64,000 nt of DNA, from assembly GCA_023428135.1 (NCBI GenBank), contig JAEYZG010000062.1:124001-188000 (forward strand). Direction: 5' to 3'. A program made the translations under genes and the position numbers. The notes under the pieces were generated by a model that worked only from the letters and a program-made list of their open reading frames with translations, made no database searches and was not told the DNA's origin. Below are positions 52,641 through 61,407 of the stretch, in pieces. Positions within the stretch are counted from its first letter, which is position 1. Each line of letters begins with the position of its first letter. The stretch comes from Bacteroidota bacterium. Its GTDB lineage: Bacteria > Bacteroidota > Bacteroidia > Cytophagales > Cytophagaceae.

Positions 52641-53342
52641 TTATTTATTTAAAAGTTGTAATTGATTGTAACGCTCTACAGCCCTTTTGTTACTACCATC
52701 TCTCACGACCTTTTTAAGTACTATATTTCCAATCTGGCAAATCAGAAAAGAGCCAATACCAGCAGCAGCTAAAGGTACTGCCTTAGGATCTTGCCGATAT
52801 GCTGAATTAGTAGTAGCTGCATCAATTTCAGCAAGGCCAACAAGACCAATAGTACCCAGAGGGAATGACAATCCAAATAAGACCCAGCTGCCAATGTTCG
52901 CAGCTTTGGCAGTTGAAAGATGTTCCCTGATTTCTTTGTCATTTGTCGAAAGCAATACCGGACTCAGTCTTTTTATGGAATAATATCTGCCATTATAGTA
53001 ATACAATCCTCTGCTTCTGGTATCTATAAGCAACGGACCTGAACGTTCTTCTTTTTCCTCTATAGGTGCTGCTGTTACTGGCTCAGCAATAATCGGATTA
53101 TCAAAGACTATCTTTGCTCCGTTCTCAAATTTCACCATGAAGACAAGCTTTTTGTCGATACTGATGATTAAAGAATCATTTACATTGTTTTTGTAAAAGA
53201 TCCTGTCCTCTTTAATTTCCAACACTTTACCATAAATCTCATCCCCCCCTCTTTTCAAAATCAGATCTTGGGAGAAGGAAACTGTGACAGCAAAAAATAG
53301 AATGCATAAAGCAAAAAATGATTTAATAAAATTAGTTTTCAT
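52641..53342 (-). CDS. secreted protein with hydrophobic core, unknown function
   Basis: The 233-residue product has a signal peptide (about 1-24, ending SFSQ) followed by a beta-rich domain (about 26-95: DLILKRGGDEIYGKVLEIKEDRIFYKNN), a Pro/Glu-rich linker and two hydrophobic segments (about 150-175 and 190-212). It looks envelope-anchored. The domain with DEIYGKVLEI resembles uncharacterised beta-rich repeats. It overlaps the upstream C45 gene by 11 bp and leads into the PaaK gene with a 13-bp gap. Confidence 0.6.
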   Translation of the reverse strand: MKTNFIKSFFALCILFFAVTVSFSQDLILKRGGDEIYGKVLEIKEDRIFYKNNVNDSLIISIDKKLVFMVKFENGAKIVFDNPIIAEPVTAAPIEEKEERSGPLLIDTRSRGLYYYNGRYYSIKRLSPVLLSTNDKEIREHLSTAKAANIGSWVLFGLSFPLGTIGLVGLAEIDAATTNSAYRQDPKAVPLAAAGIGSFLICQIGNIVLKKVVRDGSNKRAVERYNQLQLLNK

Positions 53343-54996
53343 ATAAAGTACCTAATAATTTTTCAATTTTATTCTTTTCAAATAACGTTGGTATTTCCTT
53401 TTTTAAAGCTTCCTTATACATGAATGAAGCTTCGTCCTTTTTGCCCAGGTATCTATAACAATCGCCGGCAATCCAATGTGATTCATAGCTATCAGGATTA
53501 CATCTGACAATTTTCACTATTGAATCTAAGGCCACGTTGGACTTAAGACTCATCTGTTTTTTAAGGAATTTTTTAAGACTCTTGTATGATTCATAATTTC
53601 TGAAATCCTGAGTATAAATAAAAGGATCGGCAGGAATTACTAATGTTTTTTCATAAATGGCAGTGTCCTTATTAAGTCCTTTTAGCTGAAAAATCTTGTT
53701 AAGATCATAAGCAACATAAGCCCCCAGTACATAGGGATTAGAAGATACCCATACCTGCCTCAGTGCTGGTTTAAATATGACTGAATGATGCGCGATAAGC
53801 TGATTCATTGCTCTTTCATTTCCATAACCAAGAACTTTATCATCCAGTCCGTTTTTATCTCTTAAAATCTTTGCTGTTTCTTTTACCCCAATCTTGGGAT
53901 ATTTGCCAATCAGCTGATCCATCCTTTCATACCTGTAAAGCGAGGAACTTTCTTTTTTATTTTGAATATTCAGAGGATCATTTGTAAACACTTCACTTTG
54001 GTAGTGATTTGAACAAACAATATAATTTTGATCTGTCCTGAAAAGGCCTTGTTTGGTAGGAGATTTTTCAATTATTGCAGCCTTGTTTTCATTTGAAGAG
54101 CCAACCAATATAGACTCAGAAACAAATGTTTTTCTTTGTAAAGCGATTTTATTGGCTTCATCAATAGTTGAAGCATATTGTAATATTTCTCTTGCCAGCA
54201 AAGAAATAGGCATTGCTGAACCAAGCGGAGGATCAGACTTAGCTGCATTGATAGTCACTGTAAGTCCTTGTTCATTCATACCGGAAAGAACCCCAGTCAT
54301 ACCGCCCCATGTTACCATCATGAATTTATATCCACTGTCAGGAGCAATAAAAGCGATAATTTTATCCTGAGCAAATTCATCCCCTACATAAAAGTCAAAA
54401 TTTCTTCCTACTACAAGTCCACCATCCTGACTTTTAGCATCCCAGGCTGCAAAAGATGTGCACCCTACAAGGTTTTTATCCTGCAGAGCGTGGCCTATAT
54501 CATGAGCTGCATGGTAATTGAGCAGACGCTGATAAGGAGTTCCAATAGCATGATAGTTCTCAGATGCAGATAAGGAGACACCGGATATTTCCTGTTTATA
54601 CTCCATAGGTATATTTTCATCCAGATTTCTGTTGAACCAGCCGATAAGATATTTTAAAAAACCGCGATAGGTTTTATTAGGAACCAGTTCCGTTATTTGG
54701 CCAACAAAAACATCTTCCTGTCTTTTAACAAGTTCCGTACTTAATTTACCATTGATAATACCCCTTTCATATGGAGAGCCTTCAACATACATTTCATACA
54801 TTCCAAACTCATTCTTCTTAAACCAGTTATTCCCAATTCTATAAAAGCCATTGGAAACTTCCTCTCTCTGAAGAAAATGAACGTTTGTATTGGGCGGTAC
54901 CGGCGGATAAGCAAGTGCAACAGAGATAAACCAGATAATCAGAAATAAAAAAATTGCGATAATACCGGTAAAAACATGTCTTTTTTTGATCCCCAT
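53332..54996 (-). CDS. C45-family autoproteolytic acyltransferase/hydrolase (Ntn fold)
   Basis: The 554-residue product has an N-terminal transmembrane helix (about 8-30), then a pre-domain and an Ntn-hydrolase core. Cys179 in VGCTSFAAWD is the expected autocatalytic nucleophile, followed by GGLVVGRNFDFYVGDEF. The core matches penicillin acyltransferase/peptidase C45 proteins. The last 100 residues include TPR-like helices. It probably cleaves or transfers acyl chains from amides. It heads the operon with the secreted protein and PaaK ligase. An acyl-lipid or pigment role is inferred. Confidence 0.82.
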   Translation of the reverse strand: MGIKKRHVFTGIIAIFLFLIIWFISVALAYPPVPPNTNVHFLQREEVSNGFYRIGNNWFKKNEFGMYEMYVEGSPYERGIINGKLSTELVKRQEDVFVGQITELVPNKTYRGFLKYLIGWFNRNLDENIPMEYKQEISGVSLSASENYHAIGTPYQRLLNYHAAHDIGHALQDKNLVGCTSFAAWDAKSQDGGLVVGRNFDFYVGDEFAQDKIIAFIAPDSGYKFMMVTWGGMTGVLSGMNEQGLTVTINAAKSDPPLGSAMPISLLAREILQYASTIDEANKIALQRKTFVSESILVGSSNENKAAIIEKSPTKQGLFRTDQNYIVCSNHYQSEVFTNDPLNIQNKKESSSLYRYERMDQLIGKYPKIGVKETAKILRDKNGLDDKVLGYGNERAMNQLIAHHSVIFKPALRQVWVSSNPYVLGAYVAYDLNKIFQLKGLNKDTAIYEKTLVIPADPFIYTQDFRNYESYKSLKKFLKKQMSLKSNVALDSIVKIVRCNPDSYESHWIAGDCYRYLGKKDEASFMYKEALKKEIPTLFEKNKIEKLLGTLYEN

Positions 54997-55154
54997 GAAT
55001 TTTCAAATTTCACCTTAGATTACAAATTTGGCAGGAATAAAATTCATCACAAAATAAAATGACAGGAGTTATTTTAAAGTCGTACGTAATTAAAATTCCT
55101 TTTTTAGGATATTAAACGAAAAACCCTTCTTTTTTATTAAAATAACCTCAAAAG

Positions 55155-55182
55155 AAAAAAGCTACCCAATAGGTAGCTTTTT
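55155..55182 (-). terminator. terminator of the RCC1-repeat gene
   Basis: AAAAAGCTACC pairs with GGTAGCTTTTT around a short CAATA loop. On the minus strand a T run follows, 24 bp after the gene's stop. Confidence 0.85.
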
Positions 55183-55205
55183 CTCCTCTTTTTAGTAATT
55201 AGAAT

Positions 55206-58200
55206 TTACTCTATTATAACCTTTTCCATCAATATATCATTCTCACCAATTATATTCAATAAATAAACACCTGATGGCAAATGACTAAGATTGATTTCTT
55301 TTTCATACAAGGAACCTTCTTCAAAATTAGATGATAATTGATACACTTCTTGACCTAGTACATCTGTTATTCTGAATTCATAATTTCCTTTTGACGGATT
55401 GACTATCTGTACGTTAAAAATTCCCTTATTAGGATTAGGAATTATTTTATACTTGAATGAAGATGTTCCAGAGCCATTTACAGCAACAACAGTTGTGCTC
55501 GTAATATCCCCATTGAAATCAATTTCTCTTACACGGTAATAAGAAGTCCCTTTAAAGTCATTTTTGTCAGTGAATGAATATGACAGTAAAGAATTTGAGT
55601 TTCCTGCAGCCTTAACAGTTCCAACGGCTACAAAATTGATTCCGTCCAGAGAGCGCTCTACAATAAATTCTTTTGACTTTTCTTCTTTAACAGTTGCCCA
55701 ATTTACTGAAACATGTGACAAGGAGATTCTATGTGCATCAAAAGAAATGAATTCGACAGGTAATATACATGTCCCATCTACGCAAACCAGAATTTTACCA
55801 CAAGAATAGGTAGGACCTGAAGTGTATGTAATATTATATAACCCTCCTTTATTCTTTGAATTGTTTCCGACAATTGATGCACTTCCGGTAAGTACTCCAT
55901 TTGCTTCTGTTTCCGGGGTTGTCCAAAGATTACTACTTGCGGTAATATTTGTTGTTCCACAGGTAAATGGCTTTAAAGCTCCAGATGTTGCTTTAATTGA
56001 AAGCCAGTAGGTTCCGGCAGGCAGGTCATAAGGTGTAGTAAGCGTCCAAGTTCTTGCGGTGTTGGCATCAGGATATGTTGTTGTTGCAATTACAGTACCT
56101 GTACCTCCTGGACCATTGTAATTTCCTGCTGGACTACAATCATTACAGTATATAGTACTGGGAATAATATTCGGATAAACTCTTAATTCAAAAGCACCAG
56201 CTCCCCATCCACTTCCTTGAAAGAAACTAACTTCTGTCAATTTAATCGCTTGAGTAGATGTAATCATTGTATATAGAGCATCAGAACTATTTGATTGTGT
56301 AGATGGATTACAAGGCTGCGTTTTTATTATTGAACCAGTTATACTGGATTTATCTTCTGCATACAAAGCTCTTGCGCAGCCAGCTACTGAAGTATTGGTT
56401 GCTGCGAAGGGAACAGCGATTACAGAATCCTCATCCGTTGGATTTAATTCCGTGCCGGGTAAATCTGTATAATTTGTATACCATTTAATCTTAAGATCCT
56501 TTGGTTCATACACAGAGAATCTTGCTATATTTCTGGTCGGGTCTTCACATGCAGTAACTTTATATGGAGACGGAGCAGGAGTATAAGTGACAGTATCCAT
56601 ATAGACTGGACACGGAGCACAAAGAAATGGAACTGAGGCTCTATTATCTGTAATTGTAACCCTATATTGGCCAAATTTGTCAGCTGGAGTATAAGTCACG
56701 TTATTACCCAGAGGAGTACCAAGAGGTAACCAGGCTCCAGTTGTTCCTGAGCGATATTCCCAAGTATATTTATACGATGTATGTGCTTGAGGGACATTTG
56801 AATTTAACGTGGCTGAAAAATTTGGACAAGTAACTACATCAGGTCCAAGATTTGGTTTGCCTGGACAAGGATCAGAAAACGAACAACCTGAAGGCAATGA
56901 GAACGGTACAGCATAACATCTATCGTTAAAATCACCCAAACCTAACTCACCTCTTCTGTTCCATCCCCAAACATAGGCTGATCCTGTCCCGGAAATTGCA
57001 TAAAACCAAGCGTCTCCGTCTGATACCTGAGTAATTCCGGTTAATATACCGGTCGCAGTTCTTACATAAACTGGCGCACGGCTGAACTGAGTCGCTTTTC
57101 CATTACAGTTCGTTGAATTACATCCTGCAACGTTTCCGTCTCCTAGAGCCCCTGAAGCTATCATATCACCATCCGGTGCTGGACAAGTTATTGATCCAGC
57201 AGAAGCACTTGTTGCTCCTGAATTAAACAAGCCTCTTGCTCCAAAAGTAACAACCCTACCATTAGCCATTACTACCGCAGAGTTTGCCTGCCCTGCTGAA
57301 ACATAAACAGCTTTTCCATCAGTCCCATTACCTAAAAATTGATTTTCAGCAGTTGCATAAGTTGCCAGACCAGGAATAGATACTCTTCTGGCATCGTCTT
57401 GATATACTTCTCCTCCTGATCTACCTAATTGCCCTTGCCCCCAATCACCTCCAAATGACCAAACATTACCTTTTGAATCCAGAGCAAGACAATGCGTATC
57501 ACCTCCAGAGATCTGGACTATGTTTGAGAGATATACCAAAGGAGTTGGAGTAGCTGAATATCCGTTATTTAAAGGATCTCCCTGCACTACTCTTGCCGCA
57601 TATGGTTGATTTCCTGCACCTGGCCTCCCCAACTTATTTCCATCGTTAGCTCCCCAAGACCAAACATTACCATTTGCATCTAAGGCATATGTACAATTAT
57701 CTCCTCCTTCAATCTGTATTATATTGGTCAATTGAGTAGTTGCATTGATCATAACATAAACTGGTGTAACCTGATCAACTGTACCACCGTTTCCTAACTG
57801 GCCATTTGTATTTTGTCCCCATGCAAGAACTCGTCCTGTTGTTTTTTCTAATGCGAAAGAGGAATTATTTCCTCCTGACACGTAAAAGATATTATTAAGA
57901 AAAAGTCCGTTAGGATCATTAAGTGAAGTAACAGCTGCTTGAGCACCACGTAATACCCTTTGAGGTATAGGACTAATAGCTTTAGTTCCGCGTCCTAATT
58001 GACCTTCAGCTCCACCTCCCCAAGCCCAAACCTGTCCAGCACAAGAAAGGCCTAAAACGTGTGCACCAGATCCTGCGTCAACCTGGCTAATTGCAGGTAA
58101 GTTACCATAATCTAAAGTTGCAGTATTACTTATATTACCACGCGTTACTCCCACAGGAATATTACTGAATGCCGCTCCTACAGGAGCATCTGTTGCAGTT

Positions 58201-58358
58201 ATGGCTAATTGTCCAGCATTATTTTCCCCCCAAACATAGACTGTTTGGTTATCACAAACAGCTGCGGAAAAGTTATTTCCTCCCGAAATCTGAAGATTTT
58301 GCCCAAAGCCCCTAATTGCGGTAAGGATAATGGTTAAAAGAAGTAGGCTTTTTTTCAT
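55206..58358 (-). CDS. secreted RCC1-repeat protein with type IX sorting domain
   Basis: The 1050-residue product has a signal peptide (about 1-19, ending GFG) and about seven RCC1-like propeller blades in its first 480 residues, with motifs VYVWGENNAGQL, VWAWGGGAEGQLG, VLAWGQNTNGQLG, VWSWGANDGNKLG and later ones. A middle region has Ig-like and cell-surface repeat parts. The end (about 965-1050) is a type A type IX secretion sorting domain (IPNPNKGIFNVQI and LPSGVYLLNIIGENDILMEKVIIE). It should be exported through the type IX system and anchored or released at the cell surface. The ligand is unknown. Confidence 0.88.
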   Translation of the reverse strand: MKKSLLLLTIILTAIRGFGQNLQISGGNNFSAAVCDNQTVYVWGENNAGQLAITATDAPVGAAFSNIPVGVTRGNISNTATLDYGNLPAISQVDAGSGAHVLGLSCAGQVWAWGGGAEGQLGRGTKAISPIPQRVLRGAQAAVTSLNDPNGLFLNNIFYVSGGNNSSFALEKTTGRVLAWGQNTNGQLGNGGTVDQVTPVYVMINATTQLTNIIQIEGGDNCTYALDANGNVWSWGANDGNKLGRPGAGNQPYAARVVQGDPLNNGYSATPTPLVYLSNIVQISGGDTHCLALDSKGNVWSFGGDWGQGQLGRSGGEVYQDDARRVSIPGLATYATAENQFLGNGTDGKAVYVSAGQANSAVVMANGRVVTFGARGLFNSGATSASAGSITCPAPDGDMIASGALGDGNVAGCNSTNCNGKATQFSRAPVYVRTATGILTGITQVSDGDAWFYAISGTGSAYVWGWNRRGELGLGDFNDRCYAVPFSLPSGCSFSDPCPGKPNLGPDVVTCPNFSATLNSNVPQAHTSYKYTWEYRSGTTGAWLPLGTPLGNNVTYTPADKFGQYRVTITDNRASVPFLCAPCPVYMDTVTYTPAPSPYKVTACEDPTRNIARFSVYEPKDLKIKWYTNYTDLPGTELNPTDEDSVIAVPFAATNTSVAGCARALYAEDKSSITGSIIKTQPCNPSTQSNSSDALYTMITSTQAIKLTEVSFFQGSGWGAGAFELRVYPNIIPSTIYCNDCSPAGNYNGPGGTGTVIATTTYPDANTARTWTLTTPYDLPAGTYWLSIKATSGALKPFTCGTTNITASSNLWTTPETEANGVLTGSASIVGNNSKNKGGLYNITYTSGPTYSCGKILVCVDGTCILPVEFISFDAHRISLSHVSVNWATVKEEKSKEFIVERSLDGINFVAVGTVKAAGNSNSLLSYSFTDKNDFKGTSYYRVREIDFNGDITSTTVVAVNGSGTSSFKYKIIPNPNKGIFNVQIVNPSKGNYEFRITDVLGQEVYQLSSNFEEGSLYEKEINLSHLPSGVYLLNIIGENDILMEKVIIE

Positions 58359-58860
58359 ATTATTTAAGTTGTTTTCGAGTCTAATATTTTGAAAATCAGT
58401 TTTAATGAATTGTAAGAGTTTTAAGTTACAAATAAATCTATAAAAAGTATAAATTATTTAAAGATACAGCATTTAAAGGCTGTATACAAATTCATTAAAA
58501 ATTGTAACCCAAATTCAGCTAGAATTTTGCCTGTTAAATGACAAGGGCTTAAAAATTATACAAAAGCTGAATAAATTATAAAATTAAAATTGGAGCACTT
58601 TAAATTATTTTAAGGTTGTTTTGGATATAATTTAGTTAAAAATTTTCTTTGGACCAACCACATTTTTTAGATTAGAAGAATGCTTCCTATAAATACCACT
58701 AACGGATTTTAAAAAAAAGTAACATTAACAAAATTCAAATAGATACAAACAGTTTAAAATCAAGTTTTTTCACCAAAAAATAAAATTATATTAAAAGTTG
58801 ATTTTCCAACAAAGGGCTGTTTATTATTTAGAAAAAATATTTATTGTTCTATAAAAATAA
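58359..58860. other. AT-rich region upstream of the RCC1 gene
   Basis: I see no supported gene, no exact promoter and no terminator except at the right edge (58861-58884). Several self-complementary AT stretches occur, but none is long enough to call. Confidence 0.4.
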
Positions 58861-58884
58861 GAGGCTGCCTTTTTAGACAGCCTC
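58861..58884 (-). terminator. terminator after the 55-residue small gene
   Basis: GAGGCTG (58861-58867) pairs with CAGCCTC (58878-58884). On the minus strand TTATTTTTA follows. It lies 9 bp after the small gene's stop. Confidence 0.7.
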
Positions 58885-58892
58885 ATTGCAGA

Positions 58893-59060
58893 TTAATTTT
58901 TACCTTCTTTAGTTTCAGGCTTTATTCCGTGCTTTTTAGATGGTTCCTTTTGCTCCTCCAAAGGAAGCTCCAGTGGATACATCCTTTGCGGTGGTTCCGG
59001 AGTTATAATCTCATCTATTTTTTTTTTATTCTCCCCTTTTATGTTTATGTCTGACCCCAT
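58893..59060 (-). CDS. 55-residue proline/lysine-rich small protein
   Basis: An ATG at 59060 opens a 55-codon frame encoding a hydrophilic peptide with Lys/Glu-rich ends and a central proline-rich part (IITPEPPQRMYPLELPLEE). It has no signal or membrane segment. It lies 49 bp downstream of the CheY-like regulator on the same strand, with a terminator 9 bp after its stop, which supports a two-gene unit. I recognise no family, and a short frame of this kind may be spurious. Confidence 0.5.
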   Translation of the reverse strand: MGSDINIKGENKKKIDEIITPEPPQRMYPLELPLEEQKEPSKKHGIKPETKEGKN

Positions 59061-59109
59061 TGTTATTATATAATTAATGTTAACCTTCTACATTGCCTTG
59101 TTCCGGACA

Positions 59110-59517
59110 TCACTCTTCCAGCACAAAGTACTTCTGAACAATATCATTAATCTTATCGGCATTTAATGGTTTTACAAGGAATTCGGAAACTCCGGCATTT
59201 CGAAGCTCAGCTTTTTCAGCATCTGGAAGTTCAGTAGCGCTTAGAACTACTATAACACTCTCCTTTTGCCTTGGTATTTTATGATACCTGTCTACAAATT
59301 CCCTTCCGTCTATTAATGGCATGTTTATATCAAGTAAAATCAGATCAGGACATGTCCCTAAGTCATCGGTACATTGATACTTGATATAATCAAGACCTTT
59401 TTTCCCATCATATGCAGTAGTTACCATTGAAGTGACACCCATTCCATTCAGGACCTTTTCAGTAATAAAATTACTTACCCGATCATCATCTACTAATAAA
59501 ACACAATTCATTTTCAT
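59110..59517 (-). CDS. single-domain response regulator (CheY-like)
   Basis: The 135-residue product is only a receiver domain. The acidic pocket is DDD (10-12), the phospho-acceptor is Asp63 in LLDINMPLIDG, and the switch residues lie in VVLSATE and VKPL. It resembles the orphan regulator at 26449-26853, including the NFIT stretch after the acidic pocket. There is no output domain and no kinase nearby. It may act by binding a protein partner. Confidence 0.9.
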   Translation of the reverse strand: MKMNCVLLVDDDRVSNFITEKVLNGMGVTSMVTTAYDGKKGLDYIKYQCTDDLGTCPDLILLDINMPLIDGREFVDRYHKIPRQKESVIVVLSATELPDAEKAELRNAGVSEFLVKPLNADKINDIVQKYFVLEE

Positions 59518-59660
59518 ATGTTACCAAAGCCTTTAAATGTCTAATATCCGAACATGATATTAGATGGCTGGGTTCAGCTTTCGGGAGGGAAAAAACTTAA
59601 AAAATAAGGGAACTTTTAAGATACTCTAACAATCTCTAACTTGTTTTCCATATGCTGAAG

Positions 59661-60455
59661 TTAAAATTTTACGACAATGGACATATTATATGTATAAACA
59701 AATTTATTACCTGTAATCAGAGGCAAAGCATCGTAAGTAGCCACAAACTGGTTATTTAATGAAAAATATCTATTGATGTTAATCATCACCTGAAAATCTG
59801 AAATCACTCTTGGTTTAAAAAAACTGCTGAATCTTGCCTGATAATAAGTAACCATAAAGACATTCACATTTTTAGATAGATCACCTCTAAACGATACATT
59901 GGTTGTATTTTTAAAAAAGTACGTTTCAGCCTTTGTGGAATCACTTCCAGACTCAAACCTTAAAACCTCACCCTTCCAGATTTCATGTTCATACATGCCG
60001 CCGGAATTTATGCTGAATGAATATTTAGGTGTAGATTTTACTCTGAATCTGAGGCTTGCTCCATACAATTCCCTTATTTGCAATCCCCTACCTAGGTCAT
60101 ACTGCAACTGTAGAAATGGCTCATAAGACAATCTTTGCGTTCTGAACAGGTTAACTCTCCAATGGGTATATCCCTCACTTATAACCTTTTGTTGAGTAGT
60201 CTTGATCAATTTCCCATAATTTATATTGAGATAGCCATGATTTTCCGATAAATAAACAAGGTTAGAATTGAAATTAAGAGAAGTGACCTGATTTTGTTGT
60301 TTTTTAGTTGAAAAACCCAGACCAACGTTTCCTGTCCAGAAATTAGACGTATCCTTTTCTATTCGGAACCTCTCAATATTAAGTATTTGCGCCTCAGAAA
60401 AAGGAACTTTCATTAACAGAATGAATGTTATTATAAACACTACAAATGATTTCAT
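59661..60455 (-). CDS. DUF481-like outer-membrane beta-barrel protein
   Basis: The 264-residue product has a signal peptide (about 1-22, ending EAQ) and then alternating strands throughout: FWTGNVGLGFSTKKQQNQVTSLNFNSNLVYLSENHGYLNINYGKL, YEPFLQLQYDLGRGLQIRELYGASLRFRV and a final FVYTYNMSIVVKF with terminal Phe. Many segments of this kind are shared with DUF481-type salt-induced outer-membrane proteins. It is probably a barrel in the outer membrane. The function is unknown. Confidence 0.65.
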   Translation of the reverse strand: MKSFVVFIITFILLMKVPFSEAQILNIERFRIEKDTSNFWTGNVGLGFSTKKQQNQVTSLNFNSNLVYLSENHGYLNINYGKLIKTTQQKVISEGYTHWRVNLFRTQRLSYEPFLQLQYDLGRGLQIRELYGASLRFRVKSTPKYSFSINSGGMYEHEIWKGEVLRFESGSDSTKAETYFFKNTTNVSFRGDLSKNVNVFMVTYYQARFSSFFKPRVISDFQVMININRYFSLNNQFVATYDALPLITGNKFVYTYNMSIVVKF

Positions 60456-60464
60456 TGAAAAGGT

Positions 60465-60494
60465 TAAATAATAGTTTACAAATTTTTATATTTG
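60465..60494 (+). promoter_or_regulatory. probable promoter of ssrA
   Basis: TATATTTG at 60487-60494 is a consensus -7 box, with TTA (not TTG) at 60465-60467, 19 bp upstream. The expected start near 60501 would give a 5' leader of about 50 nt, including a CAAAAAC/GTTTTTG hairpin (60501-60518), to be removed from the precursor RNA. Confidence 0.5.
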
Positions 60495-60551
60495 CAGGAG
60501 CAAAAACAAAGGTTTTTGTTATTTGTTCTTAGTAAAAGTTCATTGACTTAT

Positions 60552-60945
60552 GGGGCCGACCGGATTTGACAGGTTGAGTAATGACGTGTATAAGCATGCA
60601 GGCTCATGGGATGAGAGCCTTGAAAGATAGTTCCGAACAATATCTGGCGAAGAATCTTACGCCATGGCTGCTTAATCTGACTGAATGTTAGATTAGCTCA
60701 TCCCGATATTAGATTATCAGGAAGCCATCACTCCTCAGTTCTTTCGTTCCGCGGGAACTGAATACGGAGTGTCGAACAGTGGAACTAGTCAGAGTGATGT
60801 TGTTAAGCTTTGGCGAAACCTAAACAACTAAGGTAAAATTTGGCTGCTGCCTGCCTGGTTTTACCCGACAATTAAAGTCAGCTAAGCATGTAGAAGGCTC
60901 GATTATTAGCTTCTCTGGACCAGGGTTCGACTCCCTGCGGCTCCA
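60552..60945 (+). ncRNA. ssrA: transfer-messenger RNA (tmRNA)
   Basis: tmRNA frees stalled ribosomes and adds a degradation tag. The 5' end GGGGCCG pairs with CGGCTCC at the 3' end to form the acceptor stem, and the T-arm reads GGTTCGACTCC. The tag frame (60646-60675) encodes GEESYAMAA and a stop, preceded by the alanine carried by the tmRNA itself. The pseudoknot region between 60680 and 60890 contains several G/C-rich stems. The terminal CCA is not encoded (the sequence continues ACAAAC) and must be added by the CCA enzyme. The tag matches what I recall for Cytophaga hutchinsonii. Confidence 0.96.
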
Positions 60946-60948
60946 CAA

Positions 60949-61006
60949 ACACAGTAAACAGTAATAGTGAACAGTAGTATATATTCTAACTGTTACTGTT
61001 TACTCA
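60949..61006. repeat. inverted AGTAAACAGTAA repeat after ssrA
   Basis: CAGTAAACAGTAATAGTGAACAGT (from about 60952) is followed by TAACTGTTACTGTTTACT (from about 60988), an imperfect inverted copy. It could act as a terminator of ssrA. A further copy (ACTGTTACTGTTTAGTCC) lies at 61396-61413, across the end of the response regulator gene. Confidence 0.5.
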
Positions 61007-61168
61007 TTCAAACGACATCATTTTTACTACAACCTACGCTAGGCTCCCATTTGAAAACTTCTTTTTTTATCAAAAAGCTTTTCAATTAAACAAATCCATA
61101 TATATAAATACAATTAAAGATTCGTCTACTATATAAAAAATCAATTAGGAAGTACAAGCCTAAGTATA

Positions 61169-61342
61169 ATGTTGAACTTTATGTTTATTTCCAGAGGATC
61201 AATTTTAGGATATGAGACTCTTATACAGTTCATGGGGAGTGAAAATGAAATTGCTAAAAATCTAGTGATGGAAATATGTTATGAGCTGAAAGAAGTATCC
61301 AAAAGGCTTTATACTATGATCAGAAATCTGGATAAAGAGTAA
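61169..61342 (+). pseudogene. fragment of a four-helix-bundle (rRNA intervening-sequence type) protein
   Basis: A 57-codon frame reads FMFISRGSILGYETLIQFMG followed by helical text (LVMEICYELKEVSKRLYTMIRNLDKE). It resembles the C-terminal half of four-helix-bundle proteins of the S23 (rRNA intervening sequence) family, where RGSxxExETxL and EVSKxLxxMIRxL elements occur. The N-terminal half is missing: upstream codons give no homologous start. I call it a decayed remnant, flanked by short repeats. A complete small gene is the alternative. Confidence 0.4.
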
Positions 61343-61407
61343 AAAGTGTAGGGTATTATTGAACAGTACGAAAATACTGGTAATATATACCACCATACTG
61401 TTACTGT

